A stretch of 64,000 bases of DNA, from NCBI GenBank assembly GCA_023078555.1, contig CM041204.1, positions 406,923 through 470,922 on the forward strand, written 5' to 3'. Position 1 is the first letter of the stretch, and each line of letters starts with the position of its first letter. Shown piece by piece: positions 24,891 to 36,994 of this stretch. This stretch comes from Ulva prolifera. Its lineage: Eukaryota > Chlorophyta > Ulvophyceae > Ulvales > Ulvaceae. The notes below the pieces were generated by a model. The model was not told the DNA's origin and ran no database searches. It saw only the letters and a program-made list of their open reading frames with translations. The translations under genes and the position numbers were made by a program.

Positions 24891-27800
24891 TTTAGCCGAT
24901 GTACCACTGGATGTCCACACCTGCTCTTCCTATGCTCTCCTCTGCTCTGCTCTGCTCTCCTCACCACACGTTCAAGTGGTGATTCATCTCTGTGTTGCAA
25001 TGATTAAGGCGGCAAGGAGGCAAGGAGGCAGCACTGCGAGGCATCTCTGGGAACCTGCTTGGAGAGCCCACTGATCGTCTCCGAGTCTTGAGTATCAAGG
25101 TGGAGGCTGTGCTGGGTGGCTGCATGCAGCTCTGCTGATGTGGTCAGCGCCTCCTCTGTTGACAATGACAGCTTTCACTGCTTCTGTTTGGAAAGCAAAG
25201 TAAAGTGAATCTCAGTACTTATCCGTTTCCAGAGGATATTGACAAATCCGAATGAATGAGACCACAGTTTGTTGCATGTGAACTATCTCACGATAAGCCG
25301 CGTCTGCAGCACCAATGCAATGCCCTTCACTTCAAGAGCGCGTGTGATGTTACTGTTGGGCACTCATACACGACAGAGCCAGGGCATTTCTCGAAATGTG
25401 CTGCTGTGAATTTCGAATGGTGGGCTGATGACGATGCTCTATCGGGTGAGGTGTAAAGCCCACGTTTGTCTGGATCTGCCCCAATCGAATGAGCGATAGA
25501 TGAACTGATTCCCATGAATTTAATCTGGAATGCTCTGCTATATTGCACCGGTCGTTGCATGTTACAAGCATCCCATCAGCGTTCTGAACAGTCTGTAAGT
25601 GTGTACTACAGCGCTAGGTCCGGACTTGAGGACTTGATTGCGCTGTCAGGTATGGCATCGATACGCAGAAAGTGGCAACAACACTTTGTAGCAGCGTGAC
25701 GGCGCACCCAGGTGAAGTGGATTGTGCGCTGTAACACCCGAGCGGAAGCTGTACAAGTTCAATCCTGTAGCCACAGGGCTGACCAGCCCGCCAGATGCGA
25801 GGGAGTACCACGCACGAGCGCAGCTTTATGCACAGCTATGACGCCTGTGATATATCATGATGCTAAATGCGGCCAGCGCGCTCATCGGTGTGTCATCTGC
25901 GTTGCGAATGCTATCGAGCGAATCCAGCTGTGCGACAGTCAAAGAGCGCTTCCACTTCAGCTTGCTGGTACCGAACTCGCGAAGCCGATCAGGCGCTCAG
26001 CTGCGCAAATTATCTTTAAGTAGCCTCCATGTATCTTAAACAGCTCGGTTCAAGCTTTGTCAATTCCAGTACCTAGCGATCCGGAGAGGAGACGGCACTG
26101 GCGTTGCCATTCACGCCGACCGTCCGTTCGATAGGTGAATTCATTGAGCCGGCTTGACGTCATGCAAGCTGTGTCTGCAAGCTTTCCAGTTCACGTGGGT
26201 GAATGGCACCCGACGATTGGGTCAGGGACCGTAGACGTAACCTTTACCGCTTTCAGCAACATGAACATGCTCGTCTTCACTGACACGGGGAGCATGGGCT
26301 CGCTGATCAAAGCAAGGCATGAGCTTCCATTTCTAAATCTGTGGCGTATCATCTACGTATTTATTTATTGAGCTGCACTGTGCCTGTATGCAAGACCTCC
26401 ATGTGGATTGGTCACAATTCCCTCTGTGGCAGGTAGTGGACTGCAGAGAAGCACTGCGCCCACTCGATATACAAAAAATTCCTCGTCTTTGCAGTGGCGA
26501 CGGGGCAGTGCATGCCTCTGGAACGTTCACAGTGCAGACACTGCTCGGAAGGAGAGACTGTCAGACACATGACCTACTGGCGCGGCAGCTGATCGCTTTG
26601 AGTCACAGCTCAGAATGCTCAAAGTGCGCACCGGTCCATGCCTGATCCTGTTCAGTGATCTGCTTCACCTTCCAGCAGATCGGGCAGGGACTGTTCCCGC
26701 CTATAGGCAGCCACTCCATCAATGTAGTTCGCATTGCCCCGCGGGCTACACCGTCGATAAGAGGCTCATGCAATATCCAGATGTTGCTGAAACGATTTCG
26801 GTCTTCACAGGTGGTGAACTGACTGAACCGTGGCAACCGTGCTGCCAGGAGGGCCAGCACAGTCTCCCAGAGCTGCAGGCAGCTGCTGCAGCAAGGCACG
26901 CAAGAGCAATGCTGCAGCAGCCTGCTGATTCCCCAGCACCAATGCTGCGCACCCATCGGCTCTGTAGCATGTGGCGGTAATCAACCGCCGACTGTTTGTA
27001 ACGGCGCCGGACGGTGCAGGCCACTCCTGCTCGGTCTCGGGGTCAGAGCCTTAACACAAGACGTGGCTAAGGAGATCATCACCTTTGTGAAAGCCAACAT
27101 TCAATGGCGATGACGCAACTTCACAAGTGCCATGGACCCTGCTTCCTTCAAGCCGGTTCAGGTTCTAGATAGGTAGCAGAATTCTGCAGCAGCGATGGTT
27201 TCCAGCATAAGCTCTTGAGCTTCCAGTCGCCAAACAGAGAATGAAGCAAGCCTCAACACCCAGCTTCCGGTGGCAGTGCGGCCTCGTCTCGAGGCTTGCA
27301 GGCCAGCTGAGAGCTGCGGCGACAAGGCGTAACGCCGTCGTAGTTCGAGCTGTCGCACGATGCCGTGCAACCTCAGCAGTGCCTCTCCTGACAGAGGTAC
27401 ATCTCCCTGGTGGCACCCAGGCTGGTCAAACCAAGGCCAAGGCGATCTGGGCAACGCAGCATACATCGAGGCCTCATGCATGAATGGTGCAGCCGCACAC
27501 TGCAGGCTGATGGTGCAGGCGAGCTGATACAGCCTGTCGGGTGGTAGCACCGGTGTCAGTCGCTTGCTGTGGCCGCCTGTCAGTGGCTGCAGCCACTCTG
27601 TTGGCCGCCTTTGTTCTGCTGCGGCCAATCGCAGCGCTGTCTTTGTCCACTGCTCCTTGACTGTGAGTGCTGGTCAGCAGGCCAGTAGAGCGCGAGTCAG
27701 ACTCGAGTCACGGCATCAGAGTTCAGCATGCCTGCAGGGGAAGGTGCATGTATCTACTGCTGCATGTGACCGGTACTGTTCATCTCTCCATGTGGTGCAG

Positions 27801-29267
27801 CTGTGCTGGACTGGACGCGTAAGCCTTTGTTGACTCTAGTGCTTGTACATCTCACTACGACCTCCAAGCTCCATGCGTGTGGCATCGGCATGTGCAGGGA
27901 ACAGCGCTCGATGCACGACACTGCATGCAGTAGTCCTGATGGACTGCAGCACCGCTGCGGCAGAGCATCCCAGCCTTGTCGATCACTCTGCGGTTGCATA
28001 GTGGCCACCGTGGCTGACCGTGCTAGTGTACTGCCCGTCCTTGAGACAGGAAAACGCCTCGGAGACCCTGCCGCGAAGCGGTGCCCTCCCTCGCCCACAC
28101 AGCAGCGCATCCTGCCTGCAGCAGCCTCACGCTACCTTGCGCATTTGTTTTTTCTCACGCCATGTTGCGCTCTATGCACCACCCGCAGTGGATACACGCA
28201 TGGCACACACACGCACCCCTCTGCAACACTGCTGCCTGTTGGTGTCGTTGTGTGTACCGCAGTGCGTTCATGTGCCGCGGGCACACTCCCGCTGATGTGG
28301 CCGGACCTTTGTGCCTGAGGTATGAAGCCGTGGTGGAGGGCAGGCTGGATTCCGAGGATTTCGTGGCTCACGGCACAGGGCGCTGCTGCAGTTGCGCCTT
28401 CATTCCAGCACTGCAGGCACCCTGCATGCTAACTCCCGGACCACTGGGGACTGTCATGCACCACACAGCCTGTCCATTGGAGCATCATCGTGCCGGTGCC
28501 GGATGCCCAGCCGACCCGCCCACCTCGTGGCCCAGTCTCATGTCATCGTACCGGTTGCCACGCTGATGTCATGCAAACTCCGGGTCAGTCTGCAACTGTA
28601 TGACCTTTCACAAACTACCATTCGGCATATGTGGTCCCGATAAGTCGGAGTTGTCAATGCCCAACAGGATACAGCTCAGTAAATTCAGATTCATTTTAAA
28701 TTACCATGAACAGGTCCACTTGGCTTGGGATCATCGCCTCTGTGCAACAATGCATCGTCTGGATGGCATGCGGGCGGTTTTGAAGCCCAAGCTGCACTCG
28801 GTGGATCCTTCACATGGTGTGCATAGAATATTGTTACAAAGGCAAAAGCCGCCATACGTCTCAAGAAGATCATATCTGTGTTGACCGCCACCACTCGGGG
28901 GGCTTCTTTGCACAAGTCTAATTGACGGGCTGATAACTGGCTTCAGCCACTGAAATGTTATTCTTGAGCAGTTGCCAGCCGACCATCTCATCCCAATACT
29001 CGAGCACTATTGTACAGTGATTGCCGCCACGCACCTGTACGGGCACGATGGCTAGCCCACAAGCCCCTGTCCCATAACCCTACCAACATGCACGCATGCA
29101 TCGGCCAACCTAGATTGCATGTGCTGCGTGAGGACGCATGCTTCGTAATGCACCCTGATCGTCACAGCACACACAATGTGGGGCTCCGTCCGCCCGCTGC
29201 AGGGTGCGGCGGCTGCCGGGTTATGCATTGCCAGCGTAAGCGCGGGGGCATTGGACGCAACAGATGC
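24891..29267. other. long stretch with no supportable gene
   Basis: Minus-strand frames at 27158-27628 (156 codons) and 26603-26956 (117 codons, ending near a CPIC motif) are open, but I see no domain and no consistent splice partners. Plus-strand frames in 27803-28566 are low in codon bias. Short direct runs (ctctg near 24940, ggcaagga near 25015) and the dispersed motif gctcagtaaattcagat at 28674 are present. Confidence 0.4.
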
Positions 29268-30027
29268 TCAGACGCTACCTGCGTTGCCGCAGCTCTCAGT
29301 GGCTAGGGGGGCCGCACGTGTGCCAGCCGTGCACACGCTGCGGATATGAAGAGTTGCTGCCGCAATGTCACCGGCGGAGCAGAGATTCGCCGCAACAAAC
29401 CCGCATGGCAGGACTGTGCGGGAGCCGGTGGACCACAGCATGGGCGGCACAGCATCGGCGGCATAGGGTTTCCGCGGCGCGATTGCAGCGCCTGCGGCGG
29501 CCGCCGCTGCCGCTCCGGCCCACCTGGACTCAATTAATTGCGGCCACAGTCCACCTCGAACGCGTCGCCGTGCCGGCATGCATGCACACGGACCCACGAT
29601 CCTGTCGCTCGTCGACAGGCCCCCCCAGCAGACTGCAGCGCAGCTTGGCGCTTTGAAGGCACCATGTCCATGCAGGCTGAGCTGCGGTGCGGCTGGGTCG
29701 AGATACGGATGGGTGTTTGTCCACAAGGGGACGAGGGGACGGTCCCCGATGGGTCTTTGCCCGTATCTTGTCAAGGGGCCGTCACGGCTGCGCAGACGCG
29801 GCGCGGTGGCGCAGCACCTGCGGCGGCGTGTCGATCGTGTCCGCCTCCCACCACCACCGCTCCCGGGCCTGCACGTCACGCCACGTTGGTGAAGTGTACT
29901 CCAGAGCACACACACAGGCGCCAACGTACGGGCCACGCGGGCAGGCAGAAGCAGTGCGTGCTCCGCATGCCGGCCTGTGCTGCGTGCGCAGCGGTGGCGC
30001 CGCGGCTGGGCGCGTTACGCGGTACAC
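29268..30027 (-). CDS. possible coding region, unrecognised
   Basis: GC-rich minus-strand frames downstream of the phosphatase: 29268-29936 (222 codons; contains an Ala run and LWPQLIESRWAG) and an overlapping frame ending near 29782 that reads EYTSPTWRDVQARERWWWEA. Composition resembles the disordered exons of the kinase genes. Whether this is an alternative 3' end of the phosphatase gene, a separate gene or noncoding is not resolved. No family is recognised. Confidence 0.2.
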
Positions 30028-30216
30028 AGGAAAAGGGGTCCCGATTCGAGCCTGCGATGCGGCTTCCGGGGTGCTGTGCAGCGGGCAGAGCCCACAGCAA
30101 AGCCATCGCAGCTGACAAAAGATATACCAACCATAAATAAACCTGGTTGACTCCAGCGGGGCAGCCAGTGCCGGCCGTGAGCATCGTGAGCAACACGGCG
30201 CTCCAGGCGAGATGAG

Positions 30217-33200
30217 CTAGCACCAGACCTCGCTGCTGCTTCTGTGCTGTGCCCAGTTTGCTCTACTGCAATGGCGGATGTGCACGGGATGTGTGCATGG
30301 GAAGCGCACCGGTCGCGGCGTGGGGGGCCCCCCGGAGTCCGCGTGCCAGTCGTGGCCCCACCCCTCAGGCTTTCGCAGCGTCAGCGTGTCAAACACCGTG
30401 CCGCCGGCGTTCGTGATGGCCTCGATCTTCAGCGACGTGCCCGTCGCATGCATGCGCGTGTAGCCCCACCACAGGTGGATCTTCTCAAAGATCTGCACGC
30501 GCCTCGCGTCAGTGCGTCATGCATGCGTCCGGCACGGGTGCTGTGCTGCATGTGCTGTGGCGACGTGGCAGGTGTATGTGGACAGTGCAGGTCGCCGCGC
30601 CCCCGATCACGGGACTCCCGGTGGCATGCCCCTGCCTCAGGGTGGCTCCGTGTCGCAATGCATTTGGCATGCATGGCCGCCATCACGGAGTGTGTGCAAT
30701 GCTCCGCTCCAACTTGTGCAGTGACGACATGCACCACCGCGGCAGTCGGCACCGCTGCGTGCGGCAGCAAGGCTCCTCGTGTCCTCCTGCCCACAGCACA
30801 CAGCACGCTCCGCCCACGTGGCGCGCACCATCACAGCACAGCCATGCAACGACTTGCGCGCTGTGATCAGTGGATCTCGCAGAGCACACACGCTGGAGCG
30901 GTGACGTGGCACACGCATGAGAGGTCGTACCTCGGGCTGCTCGGTGTGGACGTTGATCGAGAGGCCGGCGCCGGCGTTGCCGATGACGAGGTGCACCGGC
31001 GCGAGCGGCACGCCGTCGTCGCCGTAGCCACGGCACTTGTTCTTGTGCACCGGGCAGGTGCGCTGGTAGCTGTGGTGGTGGCCCTGGAACGACAGGTCGA
31101 CGTGGTACTGGAGCAGCAGGTCCTCGTACGCGTCCTGCATCCATGCATGAAGAGTCGGAATATGGGGGGTCGGCAGCCACACTGTCGGAATATGTAGGGT
31201 CAGAAGATGCAGGATCGGAAGACGCAGAGTCAGAGCACGCATCATGTGAAGACAGAGGGTCACAGCGCACCCGCAGCTTTTCTGCAACAAACTGGTCGCC
31301 GTCGGGGGGCCCGGTGTTGGTCGAGTCGATGTACAGCGGCCGGTGGCCGGCAAAGATGAGCCAGGGCGTGCGGGTGCGGTCGACGCGGGCGAGCGCGGCC
31401 TTGATCCAGTCGTGCTGCGCGGACCCCGGCCCAAACGGCTGCTCGGTGGAGTGGTGGATGAAGTGGACCGGGCCAAAGGAGTACTCGAACCTGTGCGTGG
31501 GAACGGGTGGCGTTCAGGGGACATTGTGGTAGCAAATACTCCTGTGGCGGAGAAGCCTAGACTTCGCCATGAGGCTGGATGACGTGCTGTCAGAGTCCGC
31601 ACGGAGCCCTGCATGCTCGGCAGGCGCGGCAGCGAGGCACATATGATTACGGTGAAGCCCAGAACAAAAAGTGCAGCGCAAGCACGGAAACATGCAAGCA
31701 CGGTGATGCATGTCCGGCAGCAGGGTGCGGCTTCCACACACCATGGGCGCAACAACTGGAACCAGGGGGCGGTTCTGCGACCCACCAGCAGCGCACGTCA
31801 CCGAGCTGCGGCCCGGGGCAGGCTCCGAACCGGGCACGCAGTGGCTGAGGGGGCGCACCAGGGGGTGTCCTGCTGCTGCGAGGGCATGAGGAAGCGGCGC
31901 TCGTGTGCCACCCCGCACTCCCCGCCCGAGTCGTCCATGTCCGCGGGGAACCAGTCCCCAGACTTGGGCCAGTCGCGCTCGTGGTTGCCGATCGCCACCA
32001 TGTACGGCACCTCGGCCACCAGGGGCTCCATCTGCTCATGGAACCTGCAGCGAGACCGAGATATGCAGTTCAGGGGACCTGTCCTGGCTGTGTAGCTAGC
32101 TGAAGGTGTGCAGCTCGCCTGCCAGCACAGCACAGCACAGCACAGCAGTGCTCTGCCTGACTGGGCTCAACGATGTAGACCGACCGGATCTGTCTGGATC
32201 ATATTCTGAGGTGAAAACGCTGTCAGATGGGGACAGATGTGCTGCGCCGCTGGCTGCGCCGCCTCGCTCGGGCCGTGCTGCCTGCTGCTGCCTGCTGCTG
32301 ACTGTGAACGTTGGGGGAATACTCGGGGCAGCCTGGGCCAATGAAGTGCTGCACATTCTGGACATGCTGCGTTGTGCATGCTGTTCTCTTTATGCTCTGC
32401 TATGCATGGACAGTTGGGTTGCTCCGTCAGCATGCCGGGGCCGGGTGCGAGAGTTTCCTTCTGAAGGTGGAGGTGTCCCCTTGCCGGAGGAGCCCCCGAG
32501 ATACGGCCCAAGTGCGGCTCGCGGGCTGGCGGGCGCAAGAGTTGTTCAGGGGAAGGAAGCCCCTGGACGCTGCGCCGCTGCGGCTCCGGCCGCGCTGGCG
32601 GGCACAGGAAGCCGCATGACTGCAGCTGCGCGAGCACTGCGCCGCTGGCGCTTGCAGGCAGCGTGCAGGCAGCGTGCAGGCAGCGTGCAGGCAGCGTGCA
32701 GCTATTCAGTGCAGCCGTGGAGGGCGCATGGGCCGGTCCGGGCGGGGAGATGCATGTGTCCAGCAGTACTATTCCCCTGATCTGGGAGGGGAGGGGTTTG
32801 GGGAGCAGGGAAGGCGCACCGGTCCCACTGTGAGACGTGGCCACGGGCGTAGCTGATGTCCCCAAAGTGGCCGATGAGGGTGTATTCCTCTTCGCTGGTG
32901 TCTCTGAGCATCCAGCGCACGGTCTCGAGGCTCGGTGCCATCTCAGACTGCTCCAGGCTCATGTCTGGCTCTGCCTGCCCGCAGTCTGCCAGCATGAGCC
33001 CGCGGAACTCGGTGTGCGGGCCGACCTCTGGCGCAGCTCGGAAGGAGAGCTCTCTGCTGAAGCCGAGGCGGTCCGAGCCGTAGCGATAGAAGTATCGACC
33101 GCCTGGCGTGAGGCCTTTGAGCAAGGCTCGGTGAAAGATGCCTGGATCAAGCCATCCCTCCTGCAAATACAACAAAGGCAATAAGCAGTCGAGTAGAGTT

Positions 33201-34415
33201 CAAGTCGTCGAGACGTGTGGGAGATAGTGTGCGCTTCGTTCTCGTGGCGACGCTGGTTCAAATAAGCAGTCAGGCGTGTGGCGGTGCAACGTCAAGGCGC
33301 GACTATCTGTGACAGCAGACAGAATTCTTCGAATGGCCATGACTGCTCGTCAGCCGTGGCTTGTAAGCAGTTTTCTCAAGTTGAAAGCAATTCAGCGTCA
33401 GCGTCGTAGTCCCTGGTCGCAGTTGAACGCACTAGAGCACGAATGCGTACGTGCTTAGCTGCGCCTCCACACATTTCGTGTCGAGTGTATGTCATTGTCT
33501 TGGATTCGACGGTGTGTGGGTACTTCCCAGGCTCGGAGCCCCACTGAACCACGCCCGGGCTGTCAGAGGCTGTTGTCCACTGGACCAGCATCTCTGTGTT
33601 GTCACCAGTAAGTGCAATGCGCCCGTGTGATGGTATGTCCGGGTTCTTGAACTTGATGGTGTGGGTGGAGCCTGCTAGACGAGGATGCTTGAAGCCGTTG
33701 TAGAAGAAACCGATTCGAACGTCCGTCCTGTGATTCTCCAGTAGAAACCTGAAAAGGCCGTCACAGCCTGAGATTTTACAAGCATAATCTATAATTTGCA
33801 CTCTCCTCAGCGTTTTCGCGCTGAGAGGATGCGTGTGTAAGTACCAGGTAGACTTGACGTGTTCGTTGCTGGGTCGGACATCTGCGCAACCGACAGCCTG
33901 GCATAGACTAAACATGATACGGTGCGCATACATAGTACCACATTAGGCGCACTGATGCGGTATATGCTGTCTCATGCGTAATGACATCGACCACGGTGGA
34001 AGCATATTCCGATGTGAGCGAAATGGTATAGCATCTGAACGTACGTCACGGAGCCCCGGCCCGCCAGCATATGCTCTGGGCTCTTTGCAGCTCTGCTATA
34101 CTTTACAGGCGTGCTGTCTTTCACTTCTGCGTCGGCGGGAGCAATGACGCCGATCCAGTCGTCCAGGGAAGGCTTGACGAAGCCAGACCACGAGACCTCC
34201 ACCCATGCTGACTTCCCAGAGATCTCGGTCACGTTTGCTATCAGCTCTATACTGAGATCGTGGTAATGGTGCCCTACCTCAGCGTTGCGCAGAACTATGT
34301 GCTCTACTGGATTGTGAGTATCCTGCTGCAAACCATGACCAACTGCGATCAAGCTGCAGATAACTGCGGCCAGCAAGTAGCTAGTAAGATAAAGAGGCAT
34401 CCTCAGGCAGCTCAT
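30217..34415 (-). CDS. purple acid phosphatase (secreted metallophosphoesterase)
   Basis: Secreted enzyme that hydrolyses phosphate monoesters at a two-metal centre. Seven exons with matching phases: 34045-34415, 33451-33748, 32820-33160, 31859-32044, 31271-31490, 30931-31134 and 30217-30492, giving 631 residues. The start at 34415 precedes a signal peptide (residues about 5-27, LYLTSYLLAAVICSLIAVG); an upstream in-frame codon at 34454 is possible. An N-terminal beta-sandwich region ends in the family motif MCGGAAKH, and the catalytic domain follows. All seven metal ligands of the family are visible: ADCG Asp about 282, GDISYA Asp about 324 and Tyr about 327, GNHE Asn/His about 357-358, AGHRPLY His about 448, and GHHHSYQR His about 491 and 493. 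The length and order fit the high-molecular-weight plant-type enzymes. It probably scavenges phosphate outside the cell or in the secretory pathway. The last 40 residues after LTLRKPEGW are not conserved-looking. Confidence 0.93.
32122..32148. repeat. short (cagca)n run in phosphatase intron
   Basis: Five-base repeats cagca are seen between exons 3 and 4 of the phosphatase gene. Confidence 0.8.
32654..32697. repeat. four tandem copies of an 11-base unit in phosphatase intron
   Basis: Unit gcaggcagcgt repeats four times without change, inside the intron between exons 3 and 4. Confidence 0.93.
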
Positions 34416-34956
34416 TGCGCCGACGGCCTCAGCGTCCGAGCCGTAGGCTGCCACAGAAGCAAGCTACTGCGGTCAAGCTGTGCAGAAGGGGAGCCCTGGT
34501 ACGCATAACTATCAGCGACTGCCACTCGTTGATGTTGCACACAGCAGCAACATCTTGGGAACAGCTTGCGTTTGCAGACCGGGCCGGCCACAAGTGCCTA
34601 TCTGACCACGTGTCGCGCTGCAGTGGGCGGTGTGGTCGCGTCGCCACCGCGCACAGGAATCCTGAATCACCGCGTGATGACCGCGGCCAAGGCTGGGCAA
34701 GTTCCCTTTGGCTGAACGGGCAAGGCCACATGTGGCCACACGCTGGCGCCAGTCTGTCGCAACAGGCCACTCCGATGACGCCTCGCAACAGGAGCTCGCC
34801 TATAGCATAATCACTTAAGTATAATTATAGCTTTAGCTTTCTTGGCTGTTGTCTGCAGGCGGGATGGCCACCGGTTGCTTCCGAATCCGCTACGACACAA
34901 AGTTTGACACAAACACAACCAGCACCATTCACTGTAGCCACACAATATAGAATAGT

Positions 34957-35090
34957 GTGGGGGTGTGTGGGTGCTTGTTGTGCCTTGGCGCGTGCCTGTT
35001 GCTCTCCGGCTGCGTGCGCATTGCGTTTCTCGTGCTCTCCCTTTTGGTCCTGACACGTGCTACCGGCCCCTCCGGCTTTTTCCTTTGTAA
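34957..35090 (+). mobile_element. 134-base short interspersed element with 18-base target duplication
   Basis: The sequence cacacaatatagaatagt stands at 34939-34956 and again at 35091-35108, exactly flanking a 134-base insert. The insert has no coding capacity, starts gtgggggtgtgtgggtgc and ends ccggctttttcctttgtaa. Related 3' ends occur near 6580, 7125, 7240, 20110 and 22670. A long perfect target duplication around a short noncoding insert is the mark of a SINE moved by target-primed reverse transcription. No clear polymerase III box A/B pair was found inside it. Confidence 0.85.
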
Positions 35091-35199
35091 CACACAATAT
35101 AGAATAGTAGCTTGGCCAGAGACGTCTGAGTTGGCACACACTACATGACCCTCAGTTATGGCCTACTGCGGCCATGCATATGGGCGATATAGTTGGATT

Positions 35200-36994
35200 G
35201 CAGGTGGTCCGGGGATTTGAAAGATCGATGCAGTTGAACTCCAGCTTCACGAGGTGCCTCGAAGGGTACCTCGTGAAGCTTGGCATGCGAACGGTGCGCC
35301 GCGTGAGCGCATGCATGCCCCGGTGGCCGATTGCGCTGAAGCCCCGGAACTGCTCAGAGCGGCCCCGGCGGCACCGCCATGGTTGAGTGTCCTGCACTGA
35401 ACCGCAAGCCGTTCTGACCGAGCCTGCCGAGGACACACGCCTCGGATCCGCTCGCCACAAGACCCCACATCGCCTCATGCAACCTCGCCGCATGCGCATG
35501 CCAGGTCCTGCTGCTGATGTGACCGTCCACGGCGCACCGCGCGAGGTCGACCTGCGGTGCCGCAGCGCACAGCGTGCGCAGCACGTCAGCCGGCGTGCGC
35601 AGCGCCTCGAACGTGGACTTTCCCGGCATGCATGTACGTGTACTCCGCCTGCCGCCCTTCCAGGCCGCGCACGGTCGCCTCGAAGCCGGCAACCGGCATG
35701 TTTGAAACGCCAGCGGCCTGGTGGAGGTCCAACACCGTGTAGCTGAGCTGCAGGCGCACGGCGTGCAGCGCCGTCAGCACAGCCAGCTGCTCGACAACTG
35801 CCGCGCCGCCCCAGCCACCGTCATGCATCAGATGGAGGTCATGGACGCCAAGACTCAGCTCCTCCAGCCGCGGCATGCATGAGAGGCTGTGCAGCACGTG
35901 AACGCCCGGGAGGTGGCCCGGCCGCAGGTCCTCGTGGCCGATGGCGCGGAGGTGCGGCATTGCCTCCATGCATGACAGTCCATGCATGTCGGTGCCGGCG
36001 ATCCACGGCCCCGCGAGTTGGAGCGAGGTGACAGCGGAGGTGCCGCGGAGTCGCGCCACTGCAACGCCAGCGTCCGGGCCGTGGCGTCGCGGAACACGTG
36101 CCTCCCTCTCTTTGTCTCCAAGTCGTAAACTGGCCGCAGGGGCGGGCGGAGCGTGACGGCGCCAACGCGGCGCATGGCGGTGAGAGCCGCCACAGCGCGC
36201 AGCGCACAGCGCAGCGGCGCTTCCGCCAGCGCCTCCAGCGACACGGAGCGTGCAGAGTCGACGGAGGGCTGGGCGGCGGCGACGGCGGCGGGGCGCAGGC
36301 GGCGGGGGAGCGTTGCGACATGAGTTGCTACAGGGGCGCTCCAGGCCCGCAGCACGCGTAGCAGGAGGTGGTCCGCGAGGGCCTCGAGTGCCTGCATATG
36401 CATGGAGGGGCTGGGGGCAGATAGCCACTGCAGTCCATGCATGCGCACGCACGGAGGGGTGCTGGGGTGCTCTGATTGTGATAGCCTCACACCCTCGGGC
36501 GTCATTTGCACTCTGCGGTAGTCCAGCACAGCTGTAGTACTGGACAAGATGTACAGCATACCGTTCGCTTGCGAGGTTACAGGGCTGATAGCTGACAGAC
36601 AAGAGGGTGGAATGGAACAGCGCTGTGGGGTGGAAAGCCGGCTACACAGCCTAAACTTGTGCAAGTGCCAGGTTGCATACCTCGAGTACAGCAAGGCAGT
36701 CCAGAAGGTGAGCTCGAGTTGAAATTACTCGGGGCGCCCGCGTGTAGGTCGCCCAGAGCTGGACCTGTTCGGCAGGGAAGTTGGTAGGCACGATGTCTGC
36801 ACAGCCTTCAGCGTTTGCCTGGGCATGCATCAGCACCCGAGTCCTCAAAACAGAAGCAGGGTGCACCTCAGACACATTTACGCCGTCGCTTATGTGCACG
36901 CCGTGTGGAGAGATGAGGACGGCTGCGTCCGCTGGGACGACTTTAGGGCTGTCCCGGATGCGAGCACGCCTGTTCTCACGCATCGCCAGCTGCC
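35200..36994 (-). pseudogene. broken copy of the Skp1/BTB-like LRR gene
   Basis: Degenerate duplicate of the gene at 39483-42878. The first coding exon survives (36657-36994; GVHISDG and FPAEQVQLWATYTRAPRV, same acceptor GTGCAG and phase). The second BTB-like exon is missing altogether: the first intron runs straight into the exon beginning at 36391 (ALEALADHLLLRVLR). That exon changes frame near 36060 and near 35620 relative to the intact copy. Near 35340 a deletion joins the MEVPPE region directly to the AIGHRGMHAL repeat, removing roughly seven leucine-rich repeats. A small hairpin interrupts the remaining repeat. Upstream sequence to about 37510 also matches the intact copy, so the duplication included the promoter region. 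It cannot make the full protein. Confidence 0.85.
35242..35275. repeat. small hairpin inserted in the LRR pseudogene
   Basis: Arms agcttcacgaggtgcc and ggtacctcgtgaagct are reverse complements with one mismatch. The intact paralogue lacks this palindrome at the matching codons (MPRLTHVMLDFN), so it arose in the broken copy by inverted duplication of a few bases. Confidence 0.75.

Noticed and set aside
26603-26956. Possible zinc motif (CPIC) of a retrotransposon C-terminus
   Set aside because: Only one Cys pair, no reverse transcriptase motif in any nearby frame.
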